Source: Pacificispira sp040217575
GTDB taxonomy: Bacteria; Pseudomonadota; Alphaproteobacteria; UBA8366; Aestuariispiraceae
Length of the DNA: 64,000 nucleotides
NCBI GenBank assembly: GCA_040217575.1
Contig: JAVJPW010000002.1
Span: 744,001 to 808,000, forward strand
Reading direction: 5' to 3'
Under the pieces are notes generated by a model. It was given only the letters and a program-made list of their open reading frames with translations. It was not told the origin of the DNA and made no database searches. How positions within the stretch are numbered: the first letter of the stretch is position 1; each line of letters starts with the position of its first letter. The position numbers and the translations under genes are program-made. Of this stretch, positions 26,768 through 35,896 are shown piece by piece.

Positions 26768-27784
26768 ATGGTATCGCAGAATACCTCAAAAACGGTCATT
26801 GAACCGGTACGCTCACAAACTTGGATTGGTTCTGTACTTGCGGTTCGTTTTCTTGGGTGGGCATCAATTGCTGCCTTAGGCGCCTTTTCTCTCAACAACT
26901 ATCTAACATATTGGCACGGTTGGCCGGGACCACTTGGAACTAGTACAGAGAGTTCCGGCGTCCTGTCATCAGTTCAGGTTTCATTCTACGTGCTGGCTGT
27001 CTTTGCAGCCTCGGCTTATGTCCTGAAACATCGCTATAGATCACTAGAGTCGGAGCGCGACCGTGTGCTCAGGGTCAACTCAATGATCATCCGCACTGCA
27101 TTTTGGGCAGTGTTTTTAATCGGTATTATTGACTTCAGTCTCGCCTTCTTGAACGGCGAGGAGTTGCTGAACGATGTTGTCGGCACCTCGTTCGCCGATT
27201 CGTTGATGAGAGCAGAATTTCGTGGAGCATATGTCCATATGTCTCTGATAGGCCTTTCGCTCTTCATTGCCGTCCTCGTTCGGATGATCGGTGTCCCGTG
27301 GCTTGCTCTACTTATCTTTGTGTCTGAGCTGCTTATCGTACTTTCCCGCTTCGTCTTTTCCTATGAGCAGGACTACATGGCTGACTTGGTTCGGTTCTGG
27401 TACGCGGCGCTGATAATCGTTGGTTGCGCCTACACATTACGAGAAGACGGGCATGTCAGGGTCGACGTCTTTTACGCGCGGTTCACGTCGAAGACCAAAG
27501 GGGTGGTCAATGCGATTGGCGCGCTTCTTTTGGCGATGCCCTTCTGTTGGTTGATCCTCATTGTTGGCGCGTCCGGTCACACAGGAATCATCAACAGCGC
27601 GCTCTTGACGTACGAGATAGAGGGTCTCGGCAATAGTCTGTATGTGTTTTACCTGATGACCACTTTCGTAGGTGTCTTTGCCATCACGATGATGGTTGAG
27701 TTCGTTGGGTTCTTTTTTGGCGCTATGTCCGATTGTTTGGCCCCGCAAACGTTCAGCCAAGAGTCGAGTCCAAGAAAACGTTAG
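26768..27784 (+). CDS. TRAP transporter small permease (DctQ type)
   Basis: 338 aa, longer than the usual 160-230 aa because of an extra N-terminal block of about four hydrophobic segments. The C-terminal part (about residues 195-320: FSYEQDYMADLVRFWYAALI, LREDGHVRVDVFYAR) is the standard DctQ domain. It partners the large permease encoded 18 nt downstream and helps couple sodium-driven uptake. A TTG at 26765 could also start the frame; ATG 26768 is used. The IS6 copy 2 ends 245 bp upstream, and no substrate-binding protein gene is nearby. Confidence 0.8.
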   Translation: MVSQNTSKTVIEPVRSQTWIGSVLAVRFLGWASIAALGAFSLNNYLTYWHGWPGPLGTSTESSGVLSSVQVSFYVLAVFAASAYVLKHRYRSLESERDRVLRVNSMIIRTAFWAVFLIGIIDFSLAFLNGEELLNDVVGTSFADSLMRAEFRGAYVHMSLIGLSLFIAVLVRMIGVPWLALLIFVSELLIVLSRFVFSYEQDYMADLVRFWYAALIIVGCAYTLREDGHVRVDVFYARFTSKTKGVVNAIGALLLAMPFCWLILIVGASGHTGIINSALLTYEIEGLGNSLYVFYLMTTFVGVFAITMMVEFVGFFFGAMSDCLAPQTFSQESSPRKR

Positions 27785-27802
27785 GGGGCGGAGAAGAACA
27801 AG

Positions 27803-30463
27803 ATGGAGTATCTTTTCCTTGTAACGATGACTCTTATTCTCGCTGGCGCGCTTGCTTCCGGCTTCCCCGCAGCATTCGCAATCCCAGGCTCAGCCATAGT
27901 GTCGATTGCGCTTGCGGCAATGTTCGGTTGGTTGTTCGCGGGTGATGTAGATGCCTACTTTGTGCACACTGGAGGGGCGGCGACGTGGTTATCTGCTGGC
28001 GTGATCAATATTCGAGGAGTATTCCGGTCCGACGAGACTGATATCCTTATCGCCATCCCACTGTTTATTTTCATGGGCGTGCTGCTTCAACGATCCAAAA
28101 TCGCTGAAGATCTGCTCCTGGCCCTGACCCGTCTTCTTGGTCCGATGCGCGGCGGGCTTGGTATTTCGGTCGTTTTCGTCGGTACGATCCTTGCCGCGAC
28201 GACAAGTGTCATTGGCGCGACCGTGGTTGCTATGGGCACGATCGCTTTGCCGAGCATGGTCCGGGTGGGATATTCCAAGCCCTTAGCCGCTGGGACCGTT
28301 GCAGCAACTGGAACTCTAGGCCAGATCATTCCCCCTTCTATAGTTTTGATAATACTAAATCACCAACTGACGACCGCAGTTTACCAAGCCAACAGCGCTC
28401 GCCGAGCCCTCTACACGGCTTCTACCGGTGAGTATTCCATGCCGACCGAACTCGAGGTGCCGTTCGTCAGTATCGGCGAAATGTTTCTAGGAGCCTTCAT
28501 TCCCGGTTTTTTGTTGGTGGGCCTGTTTCTGTTATACATTGGAGCGACTGCCTTTTTTCGACCCGATTTTGCGCCAGTCCCCCAAATTGAGGAAACGAAG
28601 GATGGGCGTGCTGCTTTCCTAATTCTACGCGCTCTATTGCCGCCGCTAGTTCTCATTCTTCTTGTACTGGGTTCAATCATCTTGGGCGTTGCAACGGTCA
28701 ATCAAGCGGGTGCCATTGGTGCCGCTGGAGCAATGGTCTTGGCCGGGCGGCGGGTGCATGACGGAAAACGCTTAGCATCACTCCCGGGAGTGATTGCGGT
28801 TGTCTCTGTTCTCTTCATAGCTCTTATAACGACCGTATACGACGTCAATCTAAGGAAAATGGAGACTGCGGAAAGCATTCAGGGTGTCGTCCTGGCGGCG
28901 CTCGCAGTTGGATTCTTACTGTTTGCGTTGGGATGGAGCGCTTGGCGATTGTTCACCACGGACCAATTGCTAAGGCGAGCTGTTGAAGAAACCACGAAAA
29001 CCACGGCGATGATTTTTGCGATTCTGATCGGCGCGGTGATGCTGACCGCTGCCTTTCGGGCTTTTGGGGGCGAAGTCCTGGTCAGGGACGCTCTTGAAAA
29101 TATACCGGGGGGCTTTTTCGGGCAGTTTGCTGTTGTAATGACTGTTATCTTTTTGCTGGGGTTCTTCCTGGACTTTATCGAGATAATCGTGGTGGTAATT
29201 CCCATCGTCGCGCCAATTATTCTGCTCGACCCTTCGGCAAATGTGACTGCGTTGTGGTTAGGTGTGATGTTTGCCTTGATCATCCAAACATCATTTTTGA
29301 CACCACCGTTCGGATTTGCCTTGTTCTACCTTCGTGGTGTCGCGCCGCGCGCAATAACGACTCTCGATATTTATAAAGGCGTTGCTCCTTTCATTGCCCT
29401 GCAACTCATTGCGGTCGTGTTGGTTTTTGCGTTTCCAACGATGGTCAATTTTTTACCGAACAGAGTTTTGCTTCAATCAGAGGCGGCTCCTCCAACGACG
29501 AACCCAAGGTTACAGTACTGTATGGAGGGTTTCGTCTCCGATGAATTCTCCAAGAATGGTGACGTGATCCGACGGGCAATTGTGCACGCTCGATCGCTGG
29601 ACCTTCAATCGTTGCCGAATGACCTGCGAACGGACTTTATTCAGGGAGTTGAGAACGCTGAAAATACATTTCAGGCGATGGCCCGCGTCGATGATGCCTC
29701 AAGGAGAATTGCGGAGGCCGCGACGAGCTATCGCCCAGTTCATGTTTTTGTTCGCGGTCTTGAACGAGAATTGCGTCGGATAGATCAGGAAACCTCACAA
29801 TTGGTGGAAGAAATCTCTCGCTTTAGGGCTGATGCCGAGCCTGAGGTCAGGCAAGGGGCTAGGGCCCGACTCGATGACCTCTCGTCTCAACGACTGAACA
29901 TCGCTGATCAAATCCCAATAGAATGGCAAACAACTCAGGATGAGTTCAGGGCGCTACAATTGGAAGAAGCGAGTGCCCGCCGCACTTATCGTCGAATGGC
30001 CGATGCGGCGTACGGTCCGGTACAAGAAATACGGACGTTGGTCGAGGATAGAAACAGGCTCGCGCTTCTTCGATACCGGCTGCAGGAAGTACTTGCGCTC
30101 GCGCAATCCGATCCGCGACAAGACGCACCCACACGCATGCAAGAACTGTCAGCGGAGTTCGCGTCTGTTGCCGGCACTGGCGAAATTCGCAATCTGTTGT
30201 CCCGTGCTAGGCGTGCACTTACCGGTGACGAACCTGATGCAACGACCGCATCTCGTTTGCTGTCGGACGCAGAATCCGCACTGGGAAGCGAGATCGCTTG
30301 GCGTAGCCGCGCAAGCGCAGAGTTGCTTCCAGCGCTGGAAGCGTATGACGCAGCGATATACGATACTATCGGCCTTCGTGGCCAACCCCGATTGCCTGAA
30401 CACGTCGCTGGCGAAATTGCCTCATGCATAACGAAGGGCCGGGATATCGAACTGGCATTCTAG
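27803..30463 (+). CDS. TRAP transporter large permease with C-terminal helical extension
   Basis: 886 aa, about twice the normal DctM length. Residues 1-570 are a DctM permease: LIAIPLFIFMGVLLQRSKI, TTSVIGATVVAMGTIALPSM, GTLGQIIPPSIVLIIL, FLDFIEIIVVVIPIVAPIIL and SFLTPPFGFALFYLRG. Residues about 575-886 are a hydrophilic, coiled-coil-rich tail (RGLERELRRIDQETSQLVEE and similar) with no transport motif. A non-conserved loop near residue 200 (SARRALYTASTGEYSMPTEL) is also longer than usual. Start at ATG 27803, 18 nt after dctQ. The tail may be periplasmic and replace or dock a binding protein; this is inference. Confidence 0.88.
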   Translation: MEYLFLVTMTLILAGALASGFPAAFAIPGSAIVSIALAAMFGWLFAGDVDAYFVHTGGAATWLSAGVINIRGVFRSDETDILIAIPLFIFMGVLLQRSKIAEDLLLALTRLLGPMRGGLGISVVFVGTILAATTSVIGATVVAMGTIALPSMVRVGYSKPLAAGTVAATGTLGQIIPPSIVLIILNHQLTTAVYQANSARRALYTASTGEYSMPTELEVPFVSIGEMFLGAFIPGFLLVGLFLLYIGATAFFRPDFAPVPQIEETKDGRAAFLILRALLPPLVLILLVLGSIILGVATVNQAGAIGAAGAMVLAGRRVHDGKRLASLPGVIAVVSVLFIALITTVYDVNLRKMETAESIQGVVLAALAVGFLLFALGWSAWRLFTTDQLLRRAVEETTKTTAMIFAILIGAVMLTAAFRAFGGEVLVRDALENIPGGFFGQFAVVMTVIFLLGFFLDFIEIIVVVIPIVAPIILLDPSANVTALWLGVMFALIIQTSFLTPPFGFALFYLRGVAPRAITTLDIYKGVAPFIALQLIAVVLVFAFPTMVNFLPNRVLLQSEAAPPTTNPRLQYCMEGFVSDEFSKNGDVIRRAIVHARSLDLQSLPNDLRTDFIQGVENAENTFQAMARVDDASRRIAEAATSYRPVHVFVRGLERELRRIDQETSQLVEEISRFRADAEPEVRQGARARLDDLSSQRLNIADQIPIEWQTTQDEFRALQLEEASARRTYRRMADAAYGPVQEIRTLVEDRNRLALLRYRLQEVLALAQSDPRQDAPTRMQELSAEFASVAGTGEIRNLLSRARRALTGDEPDATTASRLLSDAESALGSEIAWRSRASAELLPALEAYDAAIYDTIGLRGQPRLPEHVAGEIASCITKGRDIELAF

Positions 30464-30722
30464 AGTCAGCCTGCGGTTCGCCTGGTGCTTAAATTGATAC
30501 GGGTTTCCTGCCACACCATGTGAAATATTAGTCAAAACCTCTTTTGCCCACTCGGCTACAATGCCACGCTCGTTCTTCTCTTTGGGAGGCCGGGCTGTCA
30601 TCAAATGTTGGTGATCTGCCCTAAGAGAATCGAACCATTTTGAGCCGGAATTTCCCAACGATCTTCCCTGAGCTGGGCTAACGCCATTTGTTAAGATGCG
30701 ACGCCTTGCCTCTCGACTGTCC
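30464..30722. other. Intergenic region, no gene seen
   Basis: Between the TRAP gene and the copper cluster. A minus-strand frame crosses it (ISHGVAGNPYQFKHQANRRL) and has some coding look but no recognised family or start signal; it may be debris of a mobile element. Confidence 0.3.
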
Positions 30723-31088
30723 ATGATTTCTATCGTACAAACCGTGATGGTCTCAAAAATCCGCTTTTTCACGATAGCACTTATTGCCGTCTTCGCGGTC
30801 GGCACTGTTGTGCTTTCTGCCGGTTCTACGACCATGTCGCTTAATATGCTTCTGAGCGACGCCGGCGTCATCGATATGGCGGATTGTCATGGCTGTGGCA
30901 TCGACACTGACGGCGACGACAGCGGACCGACCTGCGAAACAGTCTGTACGATCTCGTTCGCTGCGGGCTTGGGCCGGTTTGACACATTCAACCCCCACAT
31001 TGCGCACGTGGTCAGGCCGCTGCTGGTTGAACACCTGGCGGGTTGGATTGACCTGCCGGAGCCTTACCCTCCCCGAGCTCTCATCTGA
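30723..31088 (+). CDS. Small exported/membrane protein heading copper cluster 2
   Basis: 121 aa from ATG 30723 (ATG 30747 is an alternative). One N-terminal hydrophobic helix (IRFFTIALIAVFAVGTVVL) is followed by a Cys cluster (ADCHGCGIDTDGDD, then CETVC) and a C-terminal LPEPYPPRAL. The layout matches the protein at 22392-22718 in the other copper operon. I infer a periplasmic or membrane-anchored metal-related protein; no named family. Confidence 0.55.
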   Translation: MISIVQTVMVSKIRFFTIALIAVFAVGTVVLSAGSTTMSLNMLLSDAGVIDMADCHGCGIDTDGDDSGPTCETVCTISFAAGLGRFDTFNPHIAHVVRPLLVEHLAGWIDLPEPYPPRALI

Positions 31089-31230
31089 TTCGACGCGGAT
31101 CGGGGCACGCCTCGATCGCTGTATCGGAACGCGACTGCCGGACCTTTGCACCGGCTGTCGCTGCTGATTCCATGCACGGACCGAGATCCGTGCGTGTAAT
31201 GCAATCCGAACATCAGATGGGACCAAGACA

Positions 31231-32706
31231 ATGGCATCTCCCCACAACTTACTACTGTCACGGCGAAGTCTGATGACAGCTTTGGCGGCCAGTACTGCAA
31301 GTCTCGCAGCGCCTAGCATTATTACGAATCCCACACATGCCGCGGGAGCCAGATCGTTTTCGCTTCAAGCGGCCGCCGGCCGGGCACGTCTCGTGCCCGA
31401 GCCGCACGGGGAGACGCCAGCCTGGTGCTACAACGGCACAATTCCCGGTCCGGAGATGCGCGTCCGGCAGGGCGAGCGCCTGCGCGTGACGGTCGAGAAT
31501 GCTCTGGCCGAGGAGACCACCGTCCACTGGCACGGGCTCCGTGTCCCGAACGCGATGGACGGCGTGCCACACGTGACGCAGCGCCCGATCGCAGCAGGGG
31601 GGACCTTCCTCTACGAGTTCGACGCGGTCGATGCCGGGACGTTCTGGTACCACCCGCACCAGCGGAGCTTCGAGCAGGTCGGGCGCGGCCTCTACGGCCC
31701 CCTGATCATCGAGGAAGCCGAGCCACCACGGGTGGACCGGGAGGCGACCTGGGTGCTGGACGACTGGCGGCTGACGCAGACGGCCGAGATCAGCGATGAT
31801 TTCGGCAACCGACACGACATGAGCCATGGCGGTCGGGTCGGCAATACAGCCACCATCAACGGCCGCGTTCCGAACGAATTCGCGGCGCATCGTGGTGAGC
31901 GCGTTCGGTTGCGACTGATCAACGCTGCGAATGCGCGGATCTTCGGGCTCGACTTCCAGGGTCACGCGCCTATTGTCATAGCGCTCGACGGTCAGCCGGT
32001 CACCCCGCATGAGCCGCCGGGCGGTCTTGTCGTCCTCGGACCGGCCATGCGCGCCGACCTCATCCTCGACATGACCGGAGAGCCGGGCAGCCGGACGCAG
32101 GTCATCGACAGGTTCTACCAAGGCCTCGAATATCGGCTGATCGACCTCGCTTACGACGACACAACACTCAGGGACAACGTGCCCGATTGGCCTGTCGCGC
32201 TGCCGGCCAACCCGCTGCCAGAGCCCGCTGCCGCCACGGCCCGCCGGCATGACGTTGTTTTCAACGGCGGCATGATGGGCGGCATGGTCATGCGCGAGAT
32301 GGGCGGCAGCATGGGAGAAGGCAGTTCGAGCGGCATGAGCGGCATGACGGGGGGAATGATGGGCATGATGCATGGCGACGGCATCTGGTTCATCAACGGC
32401 AAGGCCGCCAGGGGTCATGTCCTCGACCCGATGCTGACCCTAGAGCACGGCGAGAGCCACGTGATCGCAATGACTAACGCGACCGCCTGGCATCATCCGA
32501 TCCACCTGCACGGTCACTCGTTCCGCGTGATTTCGCGCAACGGCGCCCCGACGCCGTATCGCGAATGGCAGGACACCGTCCTGATGGCGCCCCGGGAGAA
32601 GGTCGAGATCGCCTTCGTCGCCGACAACCCCGGCGACTGGATGTTCCATTGCCACATTCTCGAACACCAGGCGGGCGGCATGATGGGCGTCATCCGCGTT
32701 GCCTGA
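31231..32706 (+). CDS. Multicopper oxidase, Tat-exported (CueO-like)
   Basis: 491 aa. A twin-arginine signal (LLLSRRSLMTALAASTASLA) exports the folded enzyme. Copper motifs: TVHWHGLRV, FWYHPHQRS, HPIHLHGHSF and the type 1 site FHCHILEHQAGGMM. A Met-rich stretch (residues about 340-380: GGMMGGMVMREMGG) resembles the regulatory Met loop of CueO, which supplies Cu(I). Likely periplasmic cuprous oxidase for copper tolerance. It opens a run of nine same-strand genes with short spacing or overlaps. Confidence 0.9.
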   Translation: MASPHNLLLSRRSLMTALAASTASLAAPSIITNPTHAAGARSFSLQAAAGRARLVPEPHGETPAWCYNGTIPGPEMRVRQGERLRVTVENALAEETTVHWHGLRVPNAMDGVPHVTQRPIAAGGTFLYEFDAVDAGTFWYHPHQRSFEQVGRGLYGPLIIEEAEPPRVDREATWVLDDWRLTQTAEISDDFGNRHDMSHGGRVGNTATINGRVPNEFAAHRGERVRLRLINAANARIFGLDFQGHAPIVIALDGQPVTPHEPPGGLVVLGPAMRADLILDMTGEPGSRTQVIDRFYQGLEYRLIDLAYDDTTLRDNVPDWPVALPANPLPEPAAATARRHDVVFNGGMMGGMVMREMGGSMGEGSSSGMSGMTGGMMGMMHGDGIWFINGKAARGHVLDPMLTLEHGESHVIAMTNATAWHHPIHLHGHSFRVISRNGAPTPYREWQDTVLMAPREKVEIAFVADNPGDWMFHCHILEHQAGGMMGVIRVA

Positions 32707-32730
32707 CACAGAAACTGAAGGAGAAGAACC

Positions 32731-33177
32731 ATGCGCAATACTGTCCTTACCGCCTTGGCGGCTGCTGTCCTTGGTATCACAGGCTATTTGACGCTCGGCA
32801 CCTTGGCGCTGGCCGAGGAGGTAACCCTCTACAAGAACCCGCAGTGCGGCTGCTGCGAAGAGTATGCCGACTACCTGCGGGAAAACGGATTCACCGTGAC
32901 TGTCGAGCCGACCCACGAACTTGTGTCCATGAGCCGCGCGGCCGGCATTCCTGACAATTTCCAGGGCTGCCATCTCGCCTTCATCGATGACTATGTGGTC
33001 AGCGGCCACGTGCCTGTTGCGACTGTCGACCGCTTACTCACCGACCGACCGGACATCAACGGGATCACGCTACCCGGTATGCCGCAGGGCTCGCCCGGCA
33101 TGAGTGGGGTCAAGACAGGTCCCTTCGAGGTCTACGCCATCGGCGGCGGCGCGGCGCACCTCTATGCAACCGAATAA
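32731..33177 (+). CDS. DUF411 metal-binding protein
   Basis: 148 aa with a Sec signal (LAAAVLGITGYLTLGTLALA). The motif LYKNPQCGCCEEYADYLREN is diagnostic for DUF411, a thioredoxin-like fold whose CxCC cysteines probably bind Cu(I). GCHLAFIDDYVVSGHVPV follows. Members cluster with copper oxidases and exporters. It begins 24 nt after the oxidase with GGAG upstream of the ATG. Confidence 0.9.
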   Translation: MRNTVLTALAAAVLGITGYLTLGTLALAEEVTLYKNPQCGCCEEYADYLRENGFTVTVEPTHELVSMSRAAGIPDNFQGCHLAFIDDYVVSGHVPVATVDRLLTDRPDINGITLPGMPQGSPGMSGVKTGPFEVYAIGGGAAHLYATE

Positions 33178-33186
33178 GGAAAAGAC

Positions 33187-33348
33187 ATGAACAACGCACC
33201 GACCGGCATGGGCATGGGCGGCCAGATGATGGACGCCATGGGCGGAACGATGATGTGGGGCATGGGCCTTGTGTGGCTGCTCGTGATCGTCTTGCTCGTC
33301 CTTGGAATCGCAGCGCTTATAAAATACCTTTTTGGGGGCAAACGTTGA
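33187..33348 (+). CDS. Small Met-rich single-pass membrane protein
   Basis: 53 aa. The N-terminal part is Gly/Met-rich (GMGMGGQMMDAMGGTMMWGM) and is followed by one membrane helix (WLLVIVLLVLGIAALIKYLF) and a basic tail. Small membrane proteins like this are common in copper clusters and may bind Cu(I) at the membrane surface; that is inference. GAATAAGGAAAAG precedes the ATG. Its TGA overlaps the TTG start of the next gene (TTGA), supporting translation of both. Confidence 0.75.
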   Translation: MNNAPTGMGMGGQMMDAMGGTMMWGMGLVWLLVIVLLVLGIAALIKYLFGGKR

Positions 33349-33812
33349 AGGTGCGGATCGCTTTCGGCGCTGTGTCGCTGCTCGGCGGAGGCGCTGCTGC
33401 GAGCGTTCTCTGGGTCGCACTTGACCGGAGCGGTTCAACAGAACCGGCCACCGGCCGGCTGGAACGCGGACAAGCGATTTACGCAGAGCACTGTGCCTCC
33501 TGCCATGGCGCAGAACTGGAGGGTCAGCCGGATTGGAGGAGTCGATTGCCGAACGGCCGCATGCCGGCGCCGCCTCATGATGCATCCGGGCACACCTGGC
33601 ATCATTCCGACAGCGTGTTGTTCCGCATTACCAAAGAGGGGCTTTCGGCGATCGTCGGGGACAACTACGAGAGTGACATGCCTGCCTTCGGGGGCGTGCT
33701 CAACGATGGTGAAATCCAATCCGTCCTTGAATTCATCAAGAGCACGTGGCCCGAGCGCGAAAGGAACTATCAGGCGGAAATCAACCGCCGAGGTCTGGAG
33801 CTAAATCGATGA
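33345..33812 (+). CDS. c-type cytochrome, membrane-anchored
   Basis: 155 aa from a TTG start overlapping the previous stop; GTG 33351 is possible. An N-terminal helix (AFGAVSLLGGGAAASVLWVA) serves as signal or anchor, then one class I haem site (HCASCHG) with a distal methionine in SDMPAFGGVL. Likely an electron carrier for the copper oxidase or a periplasmic thiol/copper redox step. Its stop overlaps the TlpA-like gene as ATGA. Confidence 0.85.
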   Translation: MKVRIAFGAVSLLGGGAAASVLWVALDRSGSTEPATGRLERGQAIYAEHCASCHGAELEGQPDWRSRLPNGRMPAPPHDASGHTWHHSDSVLFRITKEGLSAIVGDNYESDMPAFGGVLNDGEIQSVLEFIKSTWPERERNYQAEINRRGLELNR

Positions 33813-34354
33813 AAGTCATAATTTGGCTCGGGTTGTTACTGGGGCTCCTATTCCCTGCATCCGTTGTGGCAGGCGAACAAAGTTCGGTACCGCTTCATGA
33901 CATCCCCCAGCCACTCCCTGAAATCTCGTTCGCCAACGAATATGGTGATCGCGTCACACTCGACCAATGGCAAGGAAAGATCGTCGTTCTGAACGTCTGG
34001 GCGACGTGGTGTGGTCCCTGCCGTGACGAGATGCCAACACTGGACCGACTTCAGTCGATGCTCGGTGGAGATCAATTCGATGTCGTGGTGCTGTCAATAG
34101 ACCGAGCCGGAGTCGGTGTCGTCCGCCAATTCTTCGATGAGATCGGGATTAATAATCTGGACATATTCGTCGACGAGACGATGAAGGCCTCGCGAGATTT
34201 CAGAATTTTTGGCCTGCCGGGGACATTGCTCATCGGACCGGACGGACGTGAACTCGGACGGCTGATCGGGCCAGCAGAATGGGACACACCGGCGATGATC
34301 GCCTTCTTCGAAGGTGTGATCCATGAATACTCAGAAAAGGAATCCAATCAATGA
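33809..34354 (+). CDS. TlpA-like thioredoxin family protein
   Basis: 181 aa. Sec signal (IIWLGLLLGLLFPASVVAG) and a thioredoxin fold with the redox site ATWCGPCRDEM and the cis-proline loop FGLPGTLLI. TlpA-like reductases keep thiols of SCO proteins or apocytochromes reduced. With the CcdA-type protein at 35889-36626 as electron donor and the SCO protein at 34698-35390 as client, a periplasmic reducing pathway is complete. ATGA overlaps at both ends. Confidence 0.9.
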   Translation: MKVIIWLGLLLGLLFPASVVAGEQSSVPLHDIPQPLPEISFANEYGDRVTLDQWQGKIVVLNVWATWCGPCRDEMPTLDRLQSMLGGDQFDVVVLSIDRAGVGVVRQFFDEIGINNLDIFVDETMKASRDFRIFGLPGTLLIGPDGRELGRLIGPAEWDTPAMIAFFEGVIHEYSEKESNQ

Positions 34355-34650
34355 CCACAAATCTAGACGCTGGAAAACCCGTTCTCCGTGGAACTCCGCC
34401 ACTCCGGGGAGGCTGGCTTTCAAACCGGCGACTGGTCGTAGTTCTGGCTCTCGGGATAGCGGGCACGGGTGCGGCGCTCAATTGGAGTTGGCTGACAGCG
34501 ATCGGTGTCGCGCCGATCCTAATCAGCCTTGCGCCCTGTGCCGCGATGTGCGCCCTCGGCCTGTGCATGCGTGGTGGCGGGGCGAAGGCGTGCGCCGCAC
34601 CAAAGGGCGATGCCGCCGATGGGTCACAACCGCTCGATCGACGAGAGTGA
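34351..34650 (+). CDS. Small membrane protein, unknown
   Basis: 99 aa with two hydrophobic helices (LVVVLALGIAGTGAALNW and VAPILISLAPCAAMCALGLC) and a cysteine-rich second helix end (PCAAMCALGLCMRGGGAKAC). Start overlaps the TlpA stop as ATGA. Genes of this type appear in metal-resistance clusters, but no function is established. The cysteines at the membrane edge could bind metal. Confidence 0.7.
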   Translation: MTTNLDAGKPVLRGTPPLRGGWLSNRRLVVVLALGIAGTGAALNWSWLTAIGVAPILISLAPCAAMCALGLCMRGGGAKACAAPKGDAADGSQPLDRRE

Positions 34651-34697
34651 CACGCGCGACCGGATCGCCGACAAGCGGGAAAATCAGAGGAGTTGAC

Positions 34698-35390
34698 ATG
34701 AATTTCGCACGATCGATCACACTGGCAATTGCAGCGCTCGTTTTTGCGGCGCCGGGGTCGGCACACCATCCTGGCGCGGACCTCGATATGGTCATGGGCG
34801 AGAAGGAGCAGTTCTTTCAGGCAATCGACAGCCCTGCGCCGCCATTCGATTTGGCCGATGCCGATGGCAACATTGTCCGTCTGTCAGACTTCGCCGACAA
34901 GGTCGTCATACTAAATTTCATCTTTGCAAACTGTACCGATGTGTGCCCGCTCCACTCCGAACTGATTGCAGAAGTGCAATCCATGATCAACGCCTCTCCG
35001 ATGGAAGCCATGGTACAGTTTATTACGGTGACCACAGATCCGGAATCCGACACGCCTGAGATACTTCGGCGCTATGGCGAGGCGCATGGCCTGGATCCAC
35101 GCAATTGGATATTCCTCACGCGACCCCCCGGCGATCCCGAGGATGCGACCCGTTCTCTATCCCAAGCCTACAACGTCATTTTCGAACCACTTGATGATGG
35201 ACAGCAAATGCATGGGGTGGCGACACATGTAATTGATCGAGGCGGACGTTTCGCCGCGAAGTTCCATGGTTTGCGGTTCGAGCCATTGAACCTCGTGCTC
35301 TACATCAACGGACTCACCAATGCACAGGACGGGACAGTTGATTCGGCGGAATCCGGCTGGTGGGAAAACCTCAAAGGGTTATTTCAATGA
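34698..35390 (+). CDS. SCO1/SenC family copper chaperone
   Basis: 230 aa from ATG 34698 with AGAGGAG upstream; earlier in-frame starts lie inside the previous gene. Signal segment SITLAIAALVFAAPGSA. The SCO copper site is visible: two cysteines in FANCTDVCPLH and a distal histidine in HGVATHVIDRGG. Classical SCO delivers copper to cytochrome oxidase CuA; here, in a copper cluster, it may hand copper to the oxidase or sense redox state. Confidence 0.9.
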   Translation: MNFARSITLAIAALVFAAPGSAHHPGADLDMVMGEKEQFFQAIDSPAPPFDLADADGNIVRLSDFADKVVILNFIFANCTDVCPLHSELIAEVQSMINASPMEAMVQFITVTTDPESDTPEILRRYGEAHGLDPRNWIFLTRPPGDPEDATRSLSQAYNVIFEPLDDGQQMHGVATHVIDRGGRFAAKFHGLRFEPLNLVLYINGLTNAQDGTVDSAESGWWENLKGLFQ

Positions 35391-35896
35391 CAAACGTGTA
35401 CCCGACCGGGGAACAGCCTCGTGCCAAGGAAACCAGCGAATGGCTTCCGGTTCTGCGCCGATACATGCTCTTTGTCGCTGCCGCGAACCTGACTTGGGAA
35501 TTTGCGCATATGCCGCTCTACACGTTATGGGAAACAGGTACGGCAGGTGAGATTGTTTTTGCAGCAGTTCACTGCACCGGCGGTGATATTCTCATCGCGC
35601 TCAGCGCTGTCATGCTTTCCCTGTTCTTATTCGGCACTGGATCGTGGCCAGGTCAACGCCGACGGATCGTCGTCGTTAGCACAGTCGTCTTTGGTCTTGC
35701 ATATACAATTTTCAGCGAATGGCTGAACATCGTAATACGCCAGGCCTGGGCCTACAGTGACCTAATGCCAGTGATCCCGCTGATCGACGCCGGGCTAAGC
35801 CCGTTCCTGCAATGGATAGTCGTTCCGCTCGCCGGCTTTTATTTCGCAAATGCCTTCCCTACGGCTAGTAGTTGGAAGCGCGCGAGCAATGCTTGA
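35387..35896 (+). CDS. Polytopic membrane protein, unknown
   Basis: 169 aa with four or five hydrophobic helices (IVFAAVHCTGGDILIALSAV, IVVVSTVVFGLAYTIFSEWL, FLQWIVVPLAGFYFANAF). Polar residues in the membrane part (WEFAHMPLYTLWE, HCTGGD) include candidate metal ligands His, Met and Cys. ATGA overlap with the SCO stop and an 8-nt overlap with the CcdA-type gene show translational coupling. No family recognised with certainty. Confidence 0.75.
   Translation: MTNVYPTGEQPRAKETSEWLPVLRRYMLFVAAANLTWEFAHMPLYTLWETGTAGEIVFAAVHCTGGDILIALSAVMLSLFLFGTGSWPGQRRRIVVVSTVVFGLAYTIFSEWLNIVIRQAWAYSDLMPVIPLIDAGLSPFLQWIVVPLAGFYFANAFPTASSWKRASNA

Noticed and set aside
30464..30722. Possible gene or transposase remnant on the minus strand
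   Set aside because: Some coding character but no recognised motif or start; kept only as an unassigned intergenic note.
31258..32418. A 386-codon minus-strand open frame
   Set aside because: Antisense to the multicopper oxidase, whose copper motifs and Tat signal are unambiguous; low-complexity His/Arg composition.
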